Made by a program: the position numbers and the translations under genes
The notes under the pieces: generated by a model
The model's input: only the letters and a program-made list of their open reading frames with translations
Databases searched by the model: none
What the model was told of the DNA's origin: nothing
Part shown: one piece after another, positions 11,363-13,003 of the stretch
How the letters are laid out: every line of letters starts with the position of its first letter
How positions within the stretch are numbered: position 1 is the first letter of the stretch
NCBI GenBank assembly: GCA_017518705.1
Contig: JAFWUC010000061.1
Coordinates: 1-13,003 of the forward strand
Direction of reading: 5' to 3'
Origin: Clostridia bacterium
Lineage (GTDB): Bacteria > Bacillota_A > Clostridia > Christensenellales > Aristaeellaceae
Length of the DNA: 13,003 nucleotides

Positions 11363-13003
11363 ATGCGCGTCGGACAGACAGATATCGAGACCTGCGTATA
11401 CCGCACCGTGGTCATCGGCTCCGGCTGCGCGGGGCTCAACGCGGCCCACTGGCTTAAGTGCCTGGGCGAAACGGACCTGTGCATAGTCACGGACGGGATC
11501 AACCGGGGCACTTCCCGCAACGCGGGCAGCGACAAGCAGACGTATTACAAGCTCTCTCTGGCCGGGGACAAGCCGGATTCGGTGTACGATATGGCCCGGA
11601 CGCTGCTCTCCGAGGGCGTAAACGGTGACACGGCGCTGTGCGAGGCGGCAGGCTCCGCGCAGTGCTTTTTCAAGCTCAGCCAGCTGGGAGTGGATTTCCC
11701 CACCAACGAATACGGCGAATTCGTGGGCTACCGCACGGACCATGACACCCGGGGGCGCGCTACTTCCGCCGGACCGCTCACCTCCAGAAAGATGACCGAA
11801 GCGCTGGAAAAGGAAGTTACGCGCCTCGGCATCCCCATGTTCGACGGCTGGACGGCTTTCGCGCTGATCAGGGATTCGGGCCGGATCGCCGGAGTTCTGG
11901 CGTACAGCCGGACCGAGTGCAGGCTGCGCCTGTTCGCCGCCGCCCACGTTATACTGGCTACGGGCGGACCTGCGCAGATATATGACTCGTCGGTGTACCC
12001 GTTAAGCCAGCAGGGCATGACGGGCATGGCCGCGCAGGCGGGCGCGCGCATGAGCAACCTGCACCAGTGGCAGTACGGCATCGCCTCCGTAAAGTTCCGC
12101 TGGAACCTGTCAGGCAGCTATCAGCAGGTGCTCCCTCGCTATGTATCCGTGGATGAAGACGGTAAAGAGCACGAGTTCCTTATCGACGCCTTCCCGGACG
12201 ACCCCATGGAGGGCGTGCGCCGCGCGTTCCTTAAAGGCTACGAGTGGCCCTTCGACGTGAGAAAGACCGGCGGTTCCTCGCGTATAGACCTGCTTGTCCA
12301 AGCCGAAAACTCCAAAGAGCGGAAAGTGTACCTGGATTTCAGGCGCGATCCTTCGCCCCTGGCGCGTGACCTGTCCAACCTGGACGGCGAGGCGAAAGCA
12401 TATCTGGAAAAGACGGGCGCCACGCAGGACACTCCTTTCGGGCGGCTTATGTGCATGAACGCCCCCGCGGTGGAGCTTTACAGGTCCCACGGCATAGACC
12501 TGGAGACCGAAATGCTGGAGATACGCGTATGCGCCCAGCACCATAACGGCGGCGTGGCGGTGGACACCGACTGGCAGACTAACATCCCGGGGTTGTACGC
12601 CGCGGGAGAAGCTGCCGGCACCTTCGGCGCGTACCGCCCCGGCGGCTCGGCGCTCAACGCCACCCAGGTGGGTTCCATGCGCGCCGCCAGGCATATCGCT
12701 TATATCAGCAGGCTCGAACCCGTGCAGGATCCCGAAACGCTGCTTAAGCAGACAACGGAGGCGCTTAGCGGCCTGGCTTTTTCCGGGGATCCCCAGAAAA
12801 CAGCAGACACATTCCGCGCAGCCATGAGCCGCTTCGGCGCGCATTCCCGCGACATCCGCGCGCTCGGCGCTCTGGACGCGCAGCTTAAGCAAACGCTGGA
12901 AAACGCGGACAGACCGTTTGACTCACTGCCCGAAGACATGGAAGCGCGCCTGCGCCTTAAGGATCAGCTGGTCACCCAGCGCGCCGTCATCAGCGCGATG
13001 ACC
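11363..13003 (+). CDS. Fumarate reductase/succinate dehydrogenase-like FAD flavoprotein, 3' end cut off by the window
   Basis: FAD-dependent oxidoreductase of the FrdA/SdhA/AprA fold; 547 residues are visible and the frame stays open to the last base. Seen: FAD loop VVIGSGCAGLNAA (16-28), then SRNAGSDKQTYYK (51-63), ILATGGPAQIY (197-207), and the C-terminal FAD segment GLYAAGEAAG (410-419) followed by RPGGSALNATQVGSMRAA. There is no signal peptide, Tat motif, haem motif or flavin-transfer domain, so it should be a soluble cytosolic protein and not a respiratory fumarate reductase. Start ATG 11363 with TAAGGAG (11348-11354), 1 bp after the SDR stop. The middle part (about 215-400) has no motif I can name. 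It may be the redox partner of the Fe-S OYE-like protein or may itself act on a cyclic substrate; both are inference. Confidence 0.85.
   Translation, partial: MRVGQTDIETCVYRTVVIGSGCAGLNAAHWLKCLGETDLCIVTDGINRGTSRNAGSDKQTYYKLSLAGDKPDSVYDMARTLLSEGVNGDTALCEAAGSAQCFFKLSQLGVDFPTNEYGEFVGYRTDHDTRGRATSAGPLTSRKMTEALEKEVTRLGIPMFDGWTAFALIRDSGRIAGVLAYSRTECRLRLFAAAHVILATGGPAQIYDSSVYPLSQQGMTGMAAQAGARMSNLHQWQYGIASVKFRWNLSGSYQQVLPRYVSVDEDGKEHEFLIDAFPDDPMEGVRRAFLKGYEWPFDVRKTGGSSRIDLLVQAENSKERKVYLDFRRDPSPLARDLSNLDGEAKAYLEKTGATQDTPFGRLMCMNAPAVELYRSHGIDLETEMLEIRVCAQHHNGGVAVDTDWQTNIPGLYAAGEAAGTFGAYRPGGSALNATQVGSMRAARHIAYISRLEPVQDPETLLKQTTEALSGLAFSGDPQKTADTFRAAMSRFGAHSRDIRALGALDAQLKQTLENADRPFDSLPEDMEARLRLKDQLVTQRAVISAMT

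Noticed and set aside
1..13003. CRISPR array, insertion sequence, toxin-antitoxin or phage-defence genes
   Set aside because: No regularly spaced repeats, transposase or defence-type domains were seen in any frame; the only mobile-element part is the integrase end at the left.

Overview
The window looks like the chromosome of a GC-rich (about 60% by eye) anaerobic Firmicute, probably a gut- or rumen-type Clostridium relative. The reasons are strong GGAGG-type ribosome binding sites, a Firmicutes-style tRNA-Pro fragment without an encoded CCA, tight operons, an oxygen-labile style Fe-S flavoenzyme, and enzyme families common in that group. This assignment is inference; no rRNA or housekeeping marker is present.

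Layout: (1) 1-1124 is the right end of an integrated mobile element. It holds the C-terminal 328 residues of a tyrosine integrase, three copies of an octamer that are likely integrase arm sites, and then an abrupt 42-nt match to the 3' part of a tRNA-Pro (anticodon loop to discriminator base), which marks the attachment junction. A tRNA-type terminator follows. (2) 1192-2244 is a Gfo/Idh/MocA oxidoreductase (+). It converges, through a shared terminator, on a GH4 glycosidase (-) with the CHEV signature reported for alpha-galacturonidases. (3) A divergent promoter region (3705-3913) separates that GH4 gene from a + operon of three genes: a second GH4 glycosidase (CHGV signature), an unusual cytoplasmic ParB/Srx-like plus BMP/PnrA-like fusion, and a calcineurin-like phosphoesterase that overlaps it by 4 bp. 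A strong terminator at 8093-8140 ends this operon. (4) A second Gfo/Idh/MocA oxidoreductase (-) is divergent from a + redox operon: an Old-Yellow-Enzyme-like flavoprotein with a 4Fe-4S motif, an SDR dehydrogenase, and a fumarate-reductase-like FAD protein that runs off the right edge. Their 107-bp shared control region has overlapping promoters and two perfect inverted repeats.

How it may work together (inference): right of the attachment site the locus is rich in NAD-dependent sugar chemistry. GH4 enzymes cleave glycosides by transient oxidation at C3, and Gfo/Idh/MocA and SDR enzymes oxidise or reduce sugar carbons. The OYE/SDR/FAD operon could reduce or dehydrate the keto or enone products. 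The CHEV signature hints at galacturonide (pectin-type) substrates. No transporter, kinase or classical regulator is in the window. The most novel piece is the ParB-like/BMP fusion translationally coupled to a phosphoesterase whose first metal motif is altered: a candidate intracellular ligand- or nucleotide-sensing pair of unknown function.
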